The translations under genes and the position numbers were made by a program. Under the pieces are notes generated by a model. The model ran no database searches. It saw nothing but the letters and a program-made list of their open reading frames with translations, and was not told where the DNA came from. Below are positions 6,446 through 14,918 of a stretch of 64,000 bases of DNA, one piece after another; the stretch's first letter is position 1; every line of letters begins with the position of its first letter. The stretch lies in contig JAFWFZ010000015.1 in assembly GCA_017515345.1 (NCBI GenBank), positions 1-64,000 of the forward strand, in the 5' to 3' direction. Source of the stretch: Oscillospiraceae bacterium. Lineage in GTDB: Bacteria > Bacillota > Clostridia > Oscillospirales > Oscillospiraceae.

Positions 6446-9013
6446 TTGGAAAAAGTATATGTCAACATGACGACAGGCGGCCCTATTTCCGTCTACGTCG
6501 AGGACGGTAAGATCACGCGTATCCGTCCTATCCAGATCCCCGCCGAGGATTATCCGGAGCCCTGGAAGATCACGGCGCAGGATGGCAAGACCTATCAGCC
6601 CCCCAAGGCCGTGAGAGTCTCCCAGACCATCATGACCGAGCGCAACAGACTCTATTCGGAAGACCGCATCCTCTACCCCATGAAGCGTGTCGACTGGGAC
6701 CCCAAGGGCGAGCGCAATCCCCAGAACCGCGGCAAGTCCGGTTATGAGCGCATCTCCTGGGACGAGGCTGCCACCATCATCGCAGACGAGATCAAGCGCA
6801 TCTCCCCCAAGCGCGAGGACGGCATGTATGACGGCCACGCCATCACCGCCATCACCGGCTCCCACCACAACTGGGGCATCGTCGGCTACAAGATGGCTCC
6901 CTTCGGCCGTTTCTTCGGCATGCTCAACTACACCCCCATCCTGGACAACCCCGACTCCTGGGAAGGCTGGATGTGGGGCGCCCCCCATATGTACGGCTTC
7001 TACTGGCGTCTCGGCCAGCCCGAGCAGTTCGACCTGCTTGAGGATGCCCTGAAGTACACCGACATGGTGGTGTTCTGGTCCAACGACCCCGACTCCACTC
7101 ACGGCATCTACTCCGGCCAGGAGTCCAACATCTGGCGTGTCTGGATCAAGGAGATGGGCATCAAGACCGTCTTCATCGATCCCTTCTACAACTACACCAA
7201 CGCCGTTATGGACGGCACCTGGTTCGCTCCCCGGCCCGGCACCGACACCGCTCTCGCGGCTGCCATCTGCTATCAGTGGTTCGTGGACGACACCTATGAC
7301 CACGACTTCGTGGAGCGGAAGACCATCGGCATCGAGGAATTCAAGGCCTATATCATGGGCGACGAGGACGGTATCCCCAAGACGCCCGAGTGGGCCGCCG
7401 AGAAGACCGGCCTCCAGGCCCGCCGCATCCGCGCCCTGGCCCGCGAGTGGGCCTCCAAGCGCGTCGCGCTGGGCGGCGGCGTCCGCGGCGGCGAGGGTTC
7501 TGCCTGCCGCGCTGCCTACGCCACCGAGATCGCCCGCTATATCATCGCTCTCCAGGCCATGCAGGGCCTGGGCAAGCCCGGCGTCTCCATCTGGGGCGCC
7601 TGCATGGGCGCGCCCTGCGACTTCACCTGGTTCCCCGGCTATGCCGAGCCTGACTCTCAGATGGGCAAGAGCCGCGCTGCCGAGCACAAGTTCGCGCTCA
7701 CGAACCCCACCCAGCAGCGTCTGTACCGCCTGACCTATCCCGAGGCGATCCCCGCCGGCCACGGCGAGTTCATCGGCGACGGCTTCTGCGGTCAGTCCAT
7801 CGAGCAGCAGTTCAACCATCACGAGTATCCCATCGAGGGCAAGATCAAGATGTTCTGGCGTTACGGCGGCGCCTTCATGGGCACCATGACCGACACCAAC
7901 CGCTACGCCGCCCTCTATCAGTACGCCGGTGAGAACGCCCTTGAGTGCGTCATCAACCAGGACTGCTGGTTCAGCGGCGAGACCAAGTTCGCTGACCTGA
8001 TCCTCCCCGCCTGCACCAACCTGGAGCGCAACGACCTGGGTGAGTTCTCCGTTTCCGGCGGCTACACCACCCACGCCTGCATCGGCAACAACTGGCGTAT
8101 CATCGTCCGCGAGCAGAAGGCCGTGGAGCCCCTGGGCGAGTCCAAGTCCGACTACGATATCTTCACCCTCGTGGCGGAGAAGCTGGGCCTCGGCGATGTG
8201 TACACCGAGGGCAAGGACGAGAACGACTGGGCGAGAGAGTACTGGAACCTCTCCGAGCTGTCTCAGCGCATGAGCTGGGAGGAGTTCGAGAAGAAGGGCT
8301 ACTACATCGTCCCCGTTCCCGAGAACTACGAGTCCCACCCCGCGTTCAGATGGTATTATGAGGACCGCGACTGCGACACCCAGGACTACCTGAACCCGAA
8401 GATCAAGGCCGCCAACAACATGAACACCCTGGAGCCCACCGAGCACTCCAAGGAGCTGGGCTCCTACTCCGGCAAGATCGAGTTCGCTTCCGAGTCCCTG
8501 AAGAAGCTCTCTCCCGACGATCAGGAGCGTCCCGCGGTGCCGAAGTACATTCCCTCCTGGGAGGGCCACGAGTCTGAGCTGTACGAGAAGTATCCGCTCC
8601 AGATGATCAGCCCCCACCCGCGTTTCTCCTTCCACACCCACTACGACAAGCACGCCAGCTGGCTGAACCAGGTGCCGGTGCACCGCGTCATGGTGAACGG
8701 CTACGCTTACTGGACCGTCCGCATCAATCCCAACGACGCTGTGGCCCGCGACATCCAGAACGGCGATCTGGTCGAGCTCTACAACGACCGCGGCAGCGTT
8801 ATCTGCGCGGCTGAGGTCACCTATCGCGTGCCCAAGGGTGTTGTGCACAGCTACGGCTGCTGCGCGAAATACGATCCTCTCACCAATGAGGTGGGCGCCA
8901 CGGACAAGGGCGGCTGCGTCAACCTGCTGACGAATGCCCGCTTCCTGTCCCAGAACGTGCCGGGCATGGCCCCGAACTCCTGCCTCATTGAGATCAGAAA
9001 GTGGGGTAACTAA
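6446..9013 (+). CDS. athL: Pyrogallol-phloroglucinol transhydroxylase, alpha (molybdopterin) subunit
   Basis: 855 residues. It transfers a hydroxyl between polyhydroxybenzenes, turning pyrogallol into phloroglucinol with 1,2,3,5-tetrahydroxybenzene as cosubstrate, using bis-MGD molybdenum in the cytoplasm. As in the Pelobacter acidigallici enzyme there is no Fe-S motif in this subunit. Residues recalled as catalytic there are all present at matching spacing: His140 (GSHHNWG), Asp170 and the Mo ligand Ser171 (NPDSWEGW), and Tyr399 (FPGY). The start is a TTG at 6446 with AGGAGGAG ten bases upstream; the in-frame ATG at 6467 and upstream ATGs lack a site. The beta gene follows after 2 bases. Arginine is written almost only CGC/CGT, as in the ribosomal genes nearby, so high expression is likely. 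Confidence 0.93.
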   Translation: MEKVYVNMTTGGPISVYVEDGKITRIRPIQIPAEDYPEPWKITAQDGKTYQPPKAVRVSQTIMTERNRLYSEDRILYPMKRVDWDPKGERNPQNRGKSGYERISWDEAATIIADEIKRISPKREDGMYDGHAITAITGSHHNWGIVGYKMAPFGRFFGMLNYTPILDNPDSWEGWMWGAPHMYGFYWRLGQPEQFDLLEDALKYTDMVVFWSNDPDSTHGIYSGQESNIWRVWIKEMGIKTVFIDPFYNYTNAVMDGTWFAPRPGTDTALAAAICYQWFVDDTYDHDFVERKTIGIEEFKAYIMGDEDGIPKTPEWAAEKTGLQARRIRALAREWASKRVALGGGVRGGEGSACRAAYATEIARYIIALQAMQGLGKPGVSIWGACMGAPCDFTWFPGYAEPDSQMGKSRAAEHKFALTNPTQQRLYRLTYPEAIPAGHGEFIGDGFCGQSIEQQFNHHEYPIEGKIKMFWRYGGAFMGTMTDTNRYAALYQYAGENALECVINQDCWFSGETKFADLILPACTNLERNDLGEFSVSGGYTTHACIGNNWRIIVREQKAVEPLGESKSDYDIFTLVAEKLGLGDVYTEGKDENDWAREYWNLSELSQRMSWEEFEKKGYYIVPVPENYESHPAFRWYYEDRDCDTQDYLNPKIKAANNMNTLEPTEHSKELGSYSGKIEFASESLKKLSPDDQERPAVPKYIPSWEGHESELYEKYPLQMISPHPRFSFHTHYDKHASWLNQVPVHRVMVNGYAYWTVRINPNDAVARDIQNGDLVELYNDRGSVICAAEVTYRVPKGVVHSYGCCAKYDPLTNEVGATDKGGCVNLLTNARFLSQNVPGMAPNSCLIEIRKWGN

Positions 9014-9015
9014 TT

Positions 9016-9855
9016 ATGGCAAGATACGGTTTTGTATTTAATGTTGAACGCTGCAATGGCTGTTTCTCCTGCTTCCTCGCCTGCAAGGACGAGCACACCG
9101 GCAACTGCCATTGCCCCACCTGCGCCGCCACCACCGAGTGCATCAATCTGAAGCGCATCGACGAGGTGCAGTACGGCTCAGATGACAAGGTCAAGGTCGA
9201 CTACATGCACTATGTGTGCCAGCAGTGCGCCGACCCTGCCTGCATGAAGAAATTCCCGAACGAGATCTACAAGAGGGACGACGGCATCGTCATCATCGAT
9301 CCCGAGAAGGCCAAGGGCAAGAAGGAGATCGTGGACGCCTGCCCCTACAACGCCATCGTGTGGAATCCCGAGGCTCAGCTCCCCCAGAAGTGCACCATGT
9401 GCGCCCACATGCTGGACGCCGGCGAGACCGTCACCCGCTGCTCCGAGGTCTGCCCCAACGCCGCGCTTCTGTTCGGCGATCTGGACGATCCCAACAGCGA
9501 GATCAGCAAGTACGTGGCCGAGCATAAGGACGAGCTGGAGAAGCTGCATCCCGAGTTCGGCACCGGTCCTGCTCACTGGTACCGCCACATCCCGAAGCCC
9601 TTCATCTGCGGCGAGGTCGTCTGCAAGGACACCGACGAGTGCTGCAAGGGCGCTAAGGTGACCCTCACCTGCGACGAGTGCGGCACCGCCAGGACTACGG
9701 AGACCGACTTCCTGGGCGACTTCGAGTTCCGCGGCCTGCCCACCAACAAGCCCTTCACCGTGAAGATCGAGGCTGACGGCTACAAGCCCTGCGAGCTCAA
9801 GGCCCGCACCAAGGCTTCCGTCAATCTCGGTGAGATCTTCATCGAGAAGGCGTAA
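9016..9855 (+). CDS. bthL: Pyrogallol-phloroglucinol transhydroxylase, beta (iron-sulfur) subunit
   Basis: 279 residues, partner of athL and only 2 bases downstream. The N-terminal two thirds is a polyferredoxin: CNGCFSCFLAC near residue 13, CQQCADPAC near 70, a CPYNA segment, then CTMCAHM and CSEVCPNA, enough cysteines for three [4Fe-4S] clusters. The last 80 or so residues (from about VTLTCDECG) form a beta-sandwich of the carboxypeptidase-regulatory/Cna-B type (FLGDFEFRGLP, IEADGYKP). A polyferredoxin followed by such a domain is the known plan of the Pelobacter beta subunit (274 residues). The clusters are thought to hold or transmit electrons although the net reaction is redox neutral. 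Confidence 0.93.
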   Translation: MARYGFVFNVERCNGCFSCFLACKDEHTGNCHCPTCAATTECINLKRIDEVQYGSDDKVKVDYMHYVCQQCADPACMKKFPNEIYKRDDGIVIIDPEKAKGKKEIVDACPYNAIVWNPEAQLPQKCTMCAHMLDAGETVTRCSEVCPNAALLFGDLDDPNSEISKYVAEHKDELEKLHPEFGTGPAHWYRHIPKPFICGEVVCKDTDECCKGAKVTLTCDECGTARTTETDFLGDFEFRGLPTNKPFTVKIEADGYKPCELKARTKASVNLGEIFIEKA

Positions 9856-9866
9856 GTGAATCAACA

Positions 9867-9898
9867 ATTCTGGGGTGGATGCTAATCCGCCCCAGAAT
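9867..9898 (+). other. Strong stem-loop without T-run between bthL and the thiolase gene
   Basis: ATTCTGGGGTGGAT and ATCCGCCCCAGAAT pair over 14 bp (one G-U) around a GCTA loop. No T-run follows, so it is more likely an mRNA-stabilising or processing element, or a partial attenuator, than a full terminator. It begins 11 bases past the bthL stop. Confidence 0.6.
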
Positions 9899-9979
9899 GC
9901 CGATGACCGCCAAAAGACGGCACGGCCAATAAAACCGGAGCCGTCTGAGCTCACGGAAAAATCGGAGGAAAGTATTATT

Positions 9980-11224
9980 ATGAGAGATGTAGTCATCACC
10001 GAAGCCTGCCGCACCGCAGTAGGCAAGATGGGCGGCTCCCTGAAGCCCCTCAGCGCCTATGATATGGCCTGCGTAGTCATGAAGGGTATCCTCGACCGCA
10101 GCGGCATCGACCCCGCCCAGATCGACGAGGTCATCATGGGCCAGTGCCGTCAGACCTCTGACGAGCCCAACCTGGCCAGAGTCGCCGCGCTGAAGGTCGG
10201 CATTCCCGCCGAGACCCCTGCCTACACCGTGATGCGCCAGTGCGCTTCCGGAATGACCGCCGTGCAGAACGGCGCCATGAGCATCATGTGCGGTCAGACC
10301 GACGTGGTCCTGGCCGGCGGAACCGAGAGCATGTCCAACGCCGTGTTCTATGTCCGCAACGCCCGCTGGGGCGTGGGCACCGGCAACACCGAGTTTGTGG
10401 ACGCGCTGACCGAGGGCCAGTTCAAGAGCCAGCCCGAGGAGATGTACGGCCGCTACAACATGGGCGTCACCGCTGAGAACATCGCCTATCAGATGGGCAT
10501 CACCCGCGAGGAGCAGGACGAGTTCTCCTTCGAGTCCCAGCGCAAGGCTGCCGAGGCTATCGCCTCCGGCCGCTTCAAGGACGAGATTGTGCCCGTCACC
10601 GTTCCCCAGGGCAAGAAAAAGCCCCCCATCGTCTTTGATACCGACGAGTTCCCCCGCGAGAGCACCATGGAGCAGCTCGCGAAGCTGAAGCCCTGCTTCA
10701 ACATGAAGCTCTCTGAGGACGGCCGCCTCTGGAATTCCTCCGAGCTCACCGGCACCGTGACCGCCGCCTCCTCCTCCGGCCGCAACGACGGCGCTTCCGC
10801 CATCCTGCTCATGTCCGCCGAGAAGGCGGAGGAGCTGGGCCAGAAGCCCATGGCCAAAATCATCGGCATGGGCACCGCCGGCTGCGATCCCCGCGTGATG
10901 GGTCTGGGCCCTGTGGGCGCCGTGCCCAAGGCGCTGAAGGACGCCGGCATCACCGCCGACGATCTGGGCCTCATTGAGCTGAACGAGGCCTTCGCCGCCC
11001 AGGCTTTGGGCTGCATCAAGCAGCTCCACTGGGAGGATAAGATGGACATCATCAACGTCAACGGCGGCGCTGTCGCCCTGGGGCACCCCGTCGGCTCCTC
11101 CGGCTGCCGCATCATCGTCACCCTGGTTCACGAGATGAAGAAGCGCAACGTGAAGTACGGCCTCGCCACCCTCTGTATCGCGGGCGGCATGGGTCAGGCT
11201 GTGGTTGTGGAGCTCTGCGACTGA
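9980..11224 (+). CDS. Thiolase (acetyl-CoA acetyltransferase family)
   Basis: 414 residues. Thiolases cleave 3-oxoacyl-CoA with CoA, or condense two acetyl-CoA. The catalytic set is intact: Cys88 (RQCASG), His369 (GHPVG) and Cys399 (CIAGG). The surroundings of the nucleophile and the CIAGGMG motif differ slightly from the usual CGSG and CIGGG forms. The place directly behind the transhydroxylase genes suggests it splits the 3-oxo or dioxo acid formed after phloroglucinol ring opening into acetyl-CoA units, rather than serving general acetoacetyl-CoA synthesis. Start ATG has GGAGGAA upstream. Codon use is strongly biased, as in athL. A second, more ordinary thiolase lies at 25899-27083. Confidence 0.9.
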   Translation: MRDVVITEACRTAVGKMGGSLKPLSAYDMACVVMKGILDRSGIDPAQIDEVIMGQCRQTSDEPNLARVAALKVGIPAETPAYTVMRQCASGMTAVQNGAMSIMCGQTDVVLAGGTESMSNAVFYVRNARWGVGTGNTEFVDALTEGQFKSQPEEMYGRYNMGVTAENIAYQMGITREEQDEFSFESQRKAAEAIASGRFKDEIVPVTVPQGKKKPPIVFDTDEFPRESTMEQLAKLKPCFNMKLSEDGRLWNSSELTGTVTAASSSGRNDGASAILLMSAEKAEELGQKPMAKIIGMGTAGCDPRVMGLGPVGAVPKALKDAGITADDLGLIELNEAFAAQALGCIKQLHWEDKMDIINVNGGAVALGHPVGSSGCRIIVTLVHEMKKRNVKYGLATLCIAGGMGQAVVVELCD

Positions 11225-11241
11225 GCTTAGCGCGGTATCTG

Positions 11242-11255
11242 ACGACTTCGGTCGT
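11242..11255 (+). other. UUCG tetraloop hairpin in the thiolase-reductase spacer
   Basis: ACGAC-TTCG-GTCGT, a 5-bp stem with a stable UUCG loop, in the 59-base spacer before the reductase gene. Small but of a type often seen as an mRNA processing or stabilising element. Confidence 0.35.
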
Positions 11256-11283
11256 AAATATATTGTAAAGGAGATATCATCTT

Positions 11284-12084
11284 ATGAAGAATCTGTTTGA
11301 TCTCACTGGTAAGAACGCGATGGTCGTCGGCGGCGCCGGCGGTCTCGGCAAGCTCGTTGCTCAGGCGTTCGCTGAGGCCGGCGCAGGCGTTTGCATCGCT
11401 TCCCGTACCGAGGAGAAGCTGAAGGCCGCCTGCGAGGATCTCAAGGCGCTCACCGGCAAGGAGTTCAAGTACTATGTCATGGACGCCGGCAAGGAGGAGA
11501 TGGTCGAGGCCGTCGCCAAGCAGGCGAACGAGGACTTCGGTCACATCGACATCCTTGTGAACTCCCAGGGCGTGAACAAAAAGTTCCCCGCTCTTGAGTT
11601 CCCCATGGACATCTTTGACAGCGTCATGCACGACGACGTGGCTTCCATCCTCATGACCTGCAAGCACTTCGGCAGGTACATGAAGGAGAACGGCTACGGC
11701 AAGATCGTGAACGTCTCCTCCGTCCGCGGCAAGATCGCCACCAAGGGCCCCGGCAACGCCGCTTATTGCGCCGCCAAGGGCGCTGTTGACATGCTGACGA
11801 AGCAGCTCGCCTCCGAGCTCGGCCCCTTCGGCATCACCGTCAACGCTTTCGGCCCCGACATCATGAAGACCCCGATGATGACCAAGGTCTTTGAGATGCG
11901 CGCCGCCGAGGCCGGCATCACTGTCGACGAGTACCTGAAGAACCAGGGCGCCGGTCTGCCCATGCGCAGGCTGAGCGATCCCGAGGACTGCGTGGGCACC
12001 GCCCTCTTCCTCGCCGCTCCCGCCTCTGACTTCATGACCGGCAACATCATCTATCCCGACGGCGGCCGCACCTGCATCGGCTGA
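11284..12084 (+). CDS. Short-chain dehydrogenase/reductase, candidate phloroglucinol reductase
   Basis: 266 residues, classical SDR fold: nucleotide-binding GGAGGLG near residue 17, NSQG near 90, Ser in NVSS and the active-site YCAAK. Known phloroglucinol reductases of anaerobes (Eubacterium oxidoreducens pathway) are NADPH-dependent SDRs making dihydrophloroglucinol, and this gene is the last of the operon athL-bthL-thiolase-SDR, so that role fits. Other possibilities are the 3-hydroxy-5-oxohexanoate dehydrogenase of the same pathway or a sugar-acid dehydrogenase (the sequence also resembles gluconate 5-dehydrogenases). Start ATG lies behind AAAGGAG; a terminator follows 16 bases past the stop. 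Family is certain, substrate is inferred from context. Confidence 0.85.
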   Translation: MKNLFDLTGKNAMVVGGAGGLGKLVAQAFAEAGAGVCIASRTEEKLKAACEDLKALTGKEFKYYVMDAGKEEMVEAVAKQANEDFGHIDILVNSQGVNKKFPALEFPMDIFDSVMHDDVASILMTCKHFGRYMKENGYGKIVNVSSVRGKIATKGPGNAAYCAAKGAVDMLTKQLASELGPFGITVNAFGPDIMKTPMMTKVFEMRAAEAGITVDEYLKNQGAGLPMRRLSDPEDCVGTALFLAAPASDFMTGNIIYPDGGRTCIG

Positions 12085-12100
12085 GTTTAAACGAAACAAA

Positions 12101-12139
12101 ACCGGGCCGGCTCACATGAGCCGGCCCGGTCTTTTGTTG
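12101..12139. terminator. Bidirectional terminator after the transhydroxylase operon
   Basis: ACCGGGCCGGCTCA / TGAGCCGGCCCGGT is a perfect hairpin (12101-12130) with CTTTTGTT after it on the plus strand and TTTTGTTT after it on the minus strand. It ends the SDR gene and the convergent acetyltransferase gene. Confidence 0.9.
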
Positions 12140-12144
12140 TAATC

Positions 12145-12663
12145 TCATTCCCTTCGCAGCACGCAGCAGTTCACGTTCCTCGTCCCCACGGGCCACTGTA
12201 CACCCTCCAGGGTGTGGTGGTATGTGAAGCCGCATTTCTCCGCCACGCGCTTCGATTTTTCGTTCGCGTCAAAATACCCGTACCAGACCGCTTTGCAGCC
12301 CAGCTCGCCGAAGCAGCGCCGGATCAGCGCCCGGATCGCCTCCGGTATGTATCCCCGGCCCCAGAACGGCTTCCCGATCCAGCAGCCCAGCTCCGCCTCA
12401 TCCTCCGGCAGGCCCATGGCGCTGGCAGCGCCGACCATGATCCCCACGCTGCCCACGGGCTCCGCCGTCTCCTTCAGGACCACGGCATAGGTCTCCGGCA
12501 GGGAGAAGACGGTCCGGATGATCATAAGGCTGTGCGCCGCGTCCGGGTGCGCCTCCCGGCCCGCCGAAGGGCCCACGTCCGGGTCCCGGGCATAGCGGAA
12601 GCAAGCGTCCGCGTCCTCATCGCGCCACGGCCGCAGCAGCAGGCGTTCCGTCTCGATGACCAT
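12145..12663 (-). CDS. GNAT-family N-acetyltransferase (RimJ/RimL type)
   Basis: 172 residues. Begins IETERLLLRPWRDEDA, the typical opening of the RimJ/RimL group that acetylates protein N-termini or small amines with acetyl-CoA. The acetyl-CoA pocket is at GKPFWGRGYIPEA (about residues 98-110) and the C-terminal NEKSKRVAEKCGF motif is present. Its ATG overlaps the TGA of the upstream aldo/keto reductase (TGATG), so the two are translationally coupled. The acceptor cannot be told from sequence. Confidence 0.85.
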   Translation of the reverse strand: MVIETERLLLRPWRDEDADACFRYARDPDVGPSAGREAHPDAAHSLMIIRTVFSLPETYAVVLKETAEPVGSVGIMVGAASAMGLPEDEAELGCWIGKPFWGRGYIPEAIRALIRRCFGELGCKAVWYGYFDANEKSKRVAEKCGFTYHHTLEGVQWPVGTRNVNCCVLRRE

Positions 12664-13691
12664 CAGGAAACGCTCACTTCTCCCGCGAGGATGCGCTTAT
12701 AATCCTCATAGTTCTTCTTCAGCAGCGCGGGCGTATCCAGACCGTAGGGACACCGGGCAGCGCACTGGCCGCAGTTGAGGCAGTCCTCGATCTTCTTCAT
12801 CTTGGCCTGGGACTCCGGGGTAAGCTGCATGGCCGAGGGCGCACGGCGGATCAGCAGCGACATACGGGCGCAGGTGAAGATCTCGATCCCCTGGGGACAG
12901 GGCAGGCAGTAGCCGCAGCCCCGGCAGAAATCGCCGCCCAGCTCCGCCCGGTCCTTCTCGATCACAGCCCGGAGCTCGTCGGTCATGGCGGGCGGTTCGT
13001 CGATGCAGGCGAGGAAGTCCTTCAACTCGCTCTCCCGCTGGACGCCCCAGATGGGCACCACGTTGTCGAACTGCGCGGCGAAGGCATAGGCGGCGGCAGC
13101 GTTGGTGATGAGCCCGCCGGAGAGGGACTTCATGGCGATAAATCCCATATTTGCCCTCCTGCACGCCTCCACCAGCTCCAGCTCCTTCTCCCCGGAGATG
13201 TAGCTGAATGGGAACTGCAGCGTTTCATACAGTCCGGACTCGATGGCTTCGCCGGCCACGGCCAGCCGATGATTTGTGATGCCTATGTGCCGGATCTTTC
13301 CCTGGCGTTTCGCCTCCAGCGCGGCGTCGTACAGGCCGCTCTCATCCCCGGGCTTTGGGACGAAGGGCGGGTTGTGGAACTGGTAAATGTCAATGTGATC
13401 GGTGCGCAGATTCCTGAGGGACGTTTCCAGATCCCGCCAGAACCCCTCCGCATTCGGGGCGCCGGTTTTGGTGGCAATCACGACCTTGTCCCGGATGCCG
13501 TCGAACGCTTCTCCCAGCTTTTCCTCGCTGTCCGTATACCCGCGGGCCGTGTCGTAAAAATCGACCCCGGCCTCATAGGCCATGCGCAGAAGGCGCACCG
13601 CTTCCTCCCGAGAGATCCGCTGGATCGGCAGCGCCCCGAATCCGTTTTTGCTGACGCACAGCCCCGTGCTTCCCAGTATGATCCTGTCCAT
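12663..13691 (-). CDS. Aldo/keto reductase with C-terminal 2[4Fe-4S] ferredoxin domain
   Basis: 342 residues. Residues 1-250 are an AKR barrel (LGSTGLCVSKNGFG opening, YDTARGY with the catalytic Tyr region, KTGAP, GITNH). The last 80 residues hold two cluster motifs, CRGCGYCLPCP and CLNCGQCAARCP. Such fusions are frequent in clostridia and are thought to couple carbonyl or alkene chemistry to ferredoxin, but few have known substrates. Three ATGs are close together; the third (13691) has AAGGAG seven bases upstream and was chosen. Coupled to the acetyltransferase gene. Lies next to the transhydroxylase operon, so a part in aromatic or ketone reduction is possible but unproven. Confidence 0.85.
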   Translation of the reverse strand: MDRIILGSTGLCVSKNGFGALPIQRISREEAVRLLRMAYEAGVDFYDTARGYTDSEEKLGEAFDGIRDKVVIATKTGAPNAEGFWRDLETSLRNLRTDHIDIYQFHNPPFVPKPGDESGLYDAALEAKRQGKIRHIGITNHRLAVAGEAIESGLYETLQFPFSYISGEKELELVEACRRANMGFIAMKSLSGGLITNAAAAYAFAAQFDNVVPIWGVQRESELKDFLACIDEPPAMTDELRAVIEKDRAELGGDFCRGCGYCLPCPQGIEIFTCARMSLLIRRAPSAMQLTPESQAKMKKIEDCLNCGQCAARCPYGLDTPALLKKNYEDYKRILAGEVSVS

Positions 13692-13877
13692 ATCCATTCT
13701 CCTTTTCATTTGCCTTCTGCTTGCGTTTTCTTCAATTACTACGTGTTTTTAGCGCCGATCGCCTGTTTTTGTGATTTGAAAATTAAAAATCGAAACCGAG
13801 CCTGAGCGAGATATTTAAAGATAATCGACGAAAATCGAAGCATGAAAAGTATAAGATCATTTTTTTGATTTTTGGTG

Positions 13878-13906
13878 TTGACACTCTCCCGCCGTTGTGC
13901 TATAAA
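13878..13906 (+). promoter_or_regulatory. Promoter of the rplM-rpsI operon
   Basis: TTGACA (13878-13883), 17-base spacer, TATAAA (13901-13906). The leader of about 77 bases before rplM has no structure I could assign to an L13 leader. Confidence 0.8.
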
Positions 13907-13989
13907 AGTAGGGCACGTTTTTAATTATTGTACGTGCGACCGTTTAACTTGTCAAAACTTATTTTCAATAAAGGCTGGAGGAAACCAAA

Positions 13990-14421
13990 ATGTCTACAAC
14001 GCTCGCAAAAAAGGAGACCGTTTCCCGCAAATGGTACATCCTTGACGCCGCCGGCAAGCCCATGGGCCGTACCGCCGCGCAGGCCGCGGTGCTGCTCCGC
14101 GGCAAGCATAAGCCCGATTACACGCCCAACGTGGATTGCGGCGACTTCGTCATCATCATCAACGCCGACAAGGCTGTGCTTACCGGCAAGAAGCTGGAGC
14201 AGAAGTACTACCGCACCCACAGCGGATGGGTGGGCGGCCTGAAGGAGACCCAGTATAAGCGCCTCATGGCCGAGCGCCCCGAGTTCGCCATGCAGCTCGC
14301 CGTCAAGGGCATGCTGGCCAAGAACAAGCTCAGCCGCAGCGCCATGACCCGCCTGCACATCTACAAGGGCAGCGAGCACAAGCACGCCGCCCAGAAGCCC
14401 GAAGCTTGGACCCAGGAATAA
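13990..14421 (+). CDS. rplM: 50S ribosomal protein L13
   Basis: 143 residues, normal length. Contains the family segments KWYILDAAGKPMGR near the start, GDFVIIINADK and the C-terminal RLHIYKGSEHKH. Assembly protein of the large subunit. First gene of the usual rplM-rpsI pair, with GGAGG upstream of ATG and rpsI 14 bases downstream. Confidence 0.98.
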   Translation: MSTTLAKKETVSRKWYILDAAGKPMGRTAAQAAVLLRGKHKPDYTPNVDCGDFVIIINADKAVLTGKKLEQKYYRTHSGWVGGLKETQYKRLMAERPEFAMQLAVKGMLAKNKLSRSAMTRLHIYKGSEHKHAAQKPEAWTQE

Positions 14422-14435
14422 GGAGGTAACACAGA

Positions 14436-14840
14436 ATGTATACGAGCAAAAAGCCCTATCTTTACGGCACAGGCCGCAGAAAGTCCTCCGTCGCCAGAGT
14501 GCATCTGTTCCAGGGCGGCACGGGCAGGATCACCATCAACGGCCGCGATATCGACGATTATTTCGGACTTGACTCCCTGAAGCTCATCGTCCGTCAGCCC
14601 CTGAACACCACCGGCACCCTCGACAAGGTGGACATCGACGCGACTGTCTCCGGCGGCGGCGTCACCGGCCAGGCCGGCGCCATCCGTCACGGCATCGCCC
14701 GCGCCCTGCTTCAGGCGGACGAGGCGTTCCGCGCCCCCCTGAAGGCCGCCGGTTTCCTCACCCGCGACCCCAGAATGAAAGAGCGCAAAAAATACGGCCT
14801 CAAAGCCGCCCGCCGCGCTCCCCAGTTCTCCAAGAGATAA
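14436..14840 (+). CDS. rpsI: 30S ribosomal protein S9
   Basis: 134 residues. Shows [13 protein letters not shown] at the N-terminus, GRDIDDYF, and the invariant basic tail [12 protein letters not shown] that reaches the ribosomal P site. Follows rplM with its own AAGGAGG site and is closed by a terminator. Confidence 0.98.
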   Translation: MYTSKKPYLYGTGRRKSSVARVHLFQGGTGRITINGRDIDDYFGLDSLKLIVRQPLNTTGTLDKVDIDATVSGGGVTGQAGAIRHGIARALLQADEAFRAPLKAAGFLTRDPRMKERKKYGLKAARRAPQFSKR

Positions 14841-14865
14841 TCGGTTCTTACAGGACCTCGAAAAG

Positions 14866-14895
14866 CCCCGGAAATTCAACGTTTCCGGGGTTTTT
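14866..14895 (+). terminator. Terminator of rplM-rpsI
   Basis: CCCCGGAAA / TTTCCGGGG, 9-bp stem with 7-base loop, followed by TTTTT. Confidence 0.9.
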
Positions 14896-14918
14896 CCCTA
14901 TACGGAAAGGAGAAGGCT

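Noticed and set aside
13907-13989. L13 autoregulatory leader RNA
   Set aside because: No recognisable stem motif in the 77-base leader.
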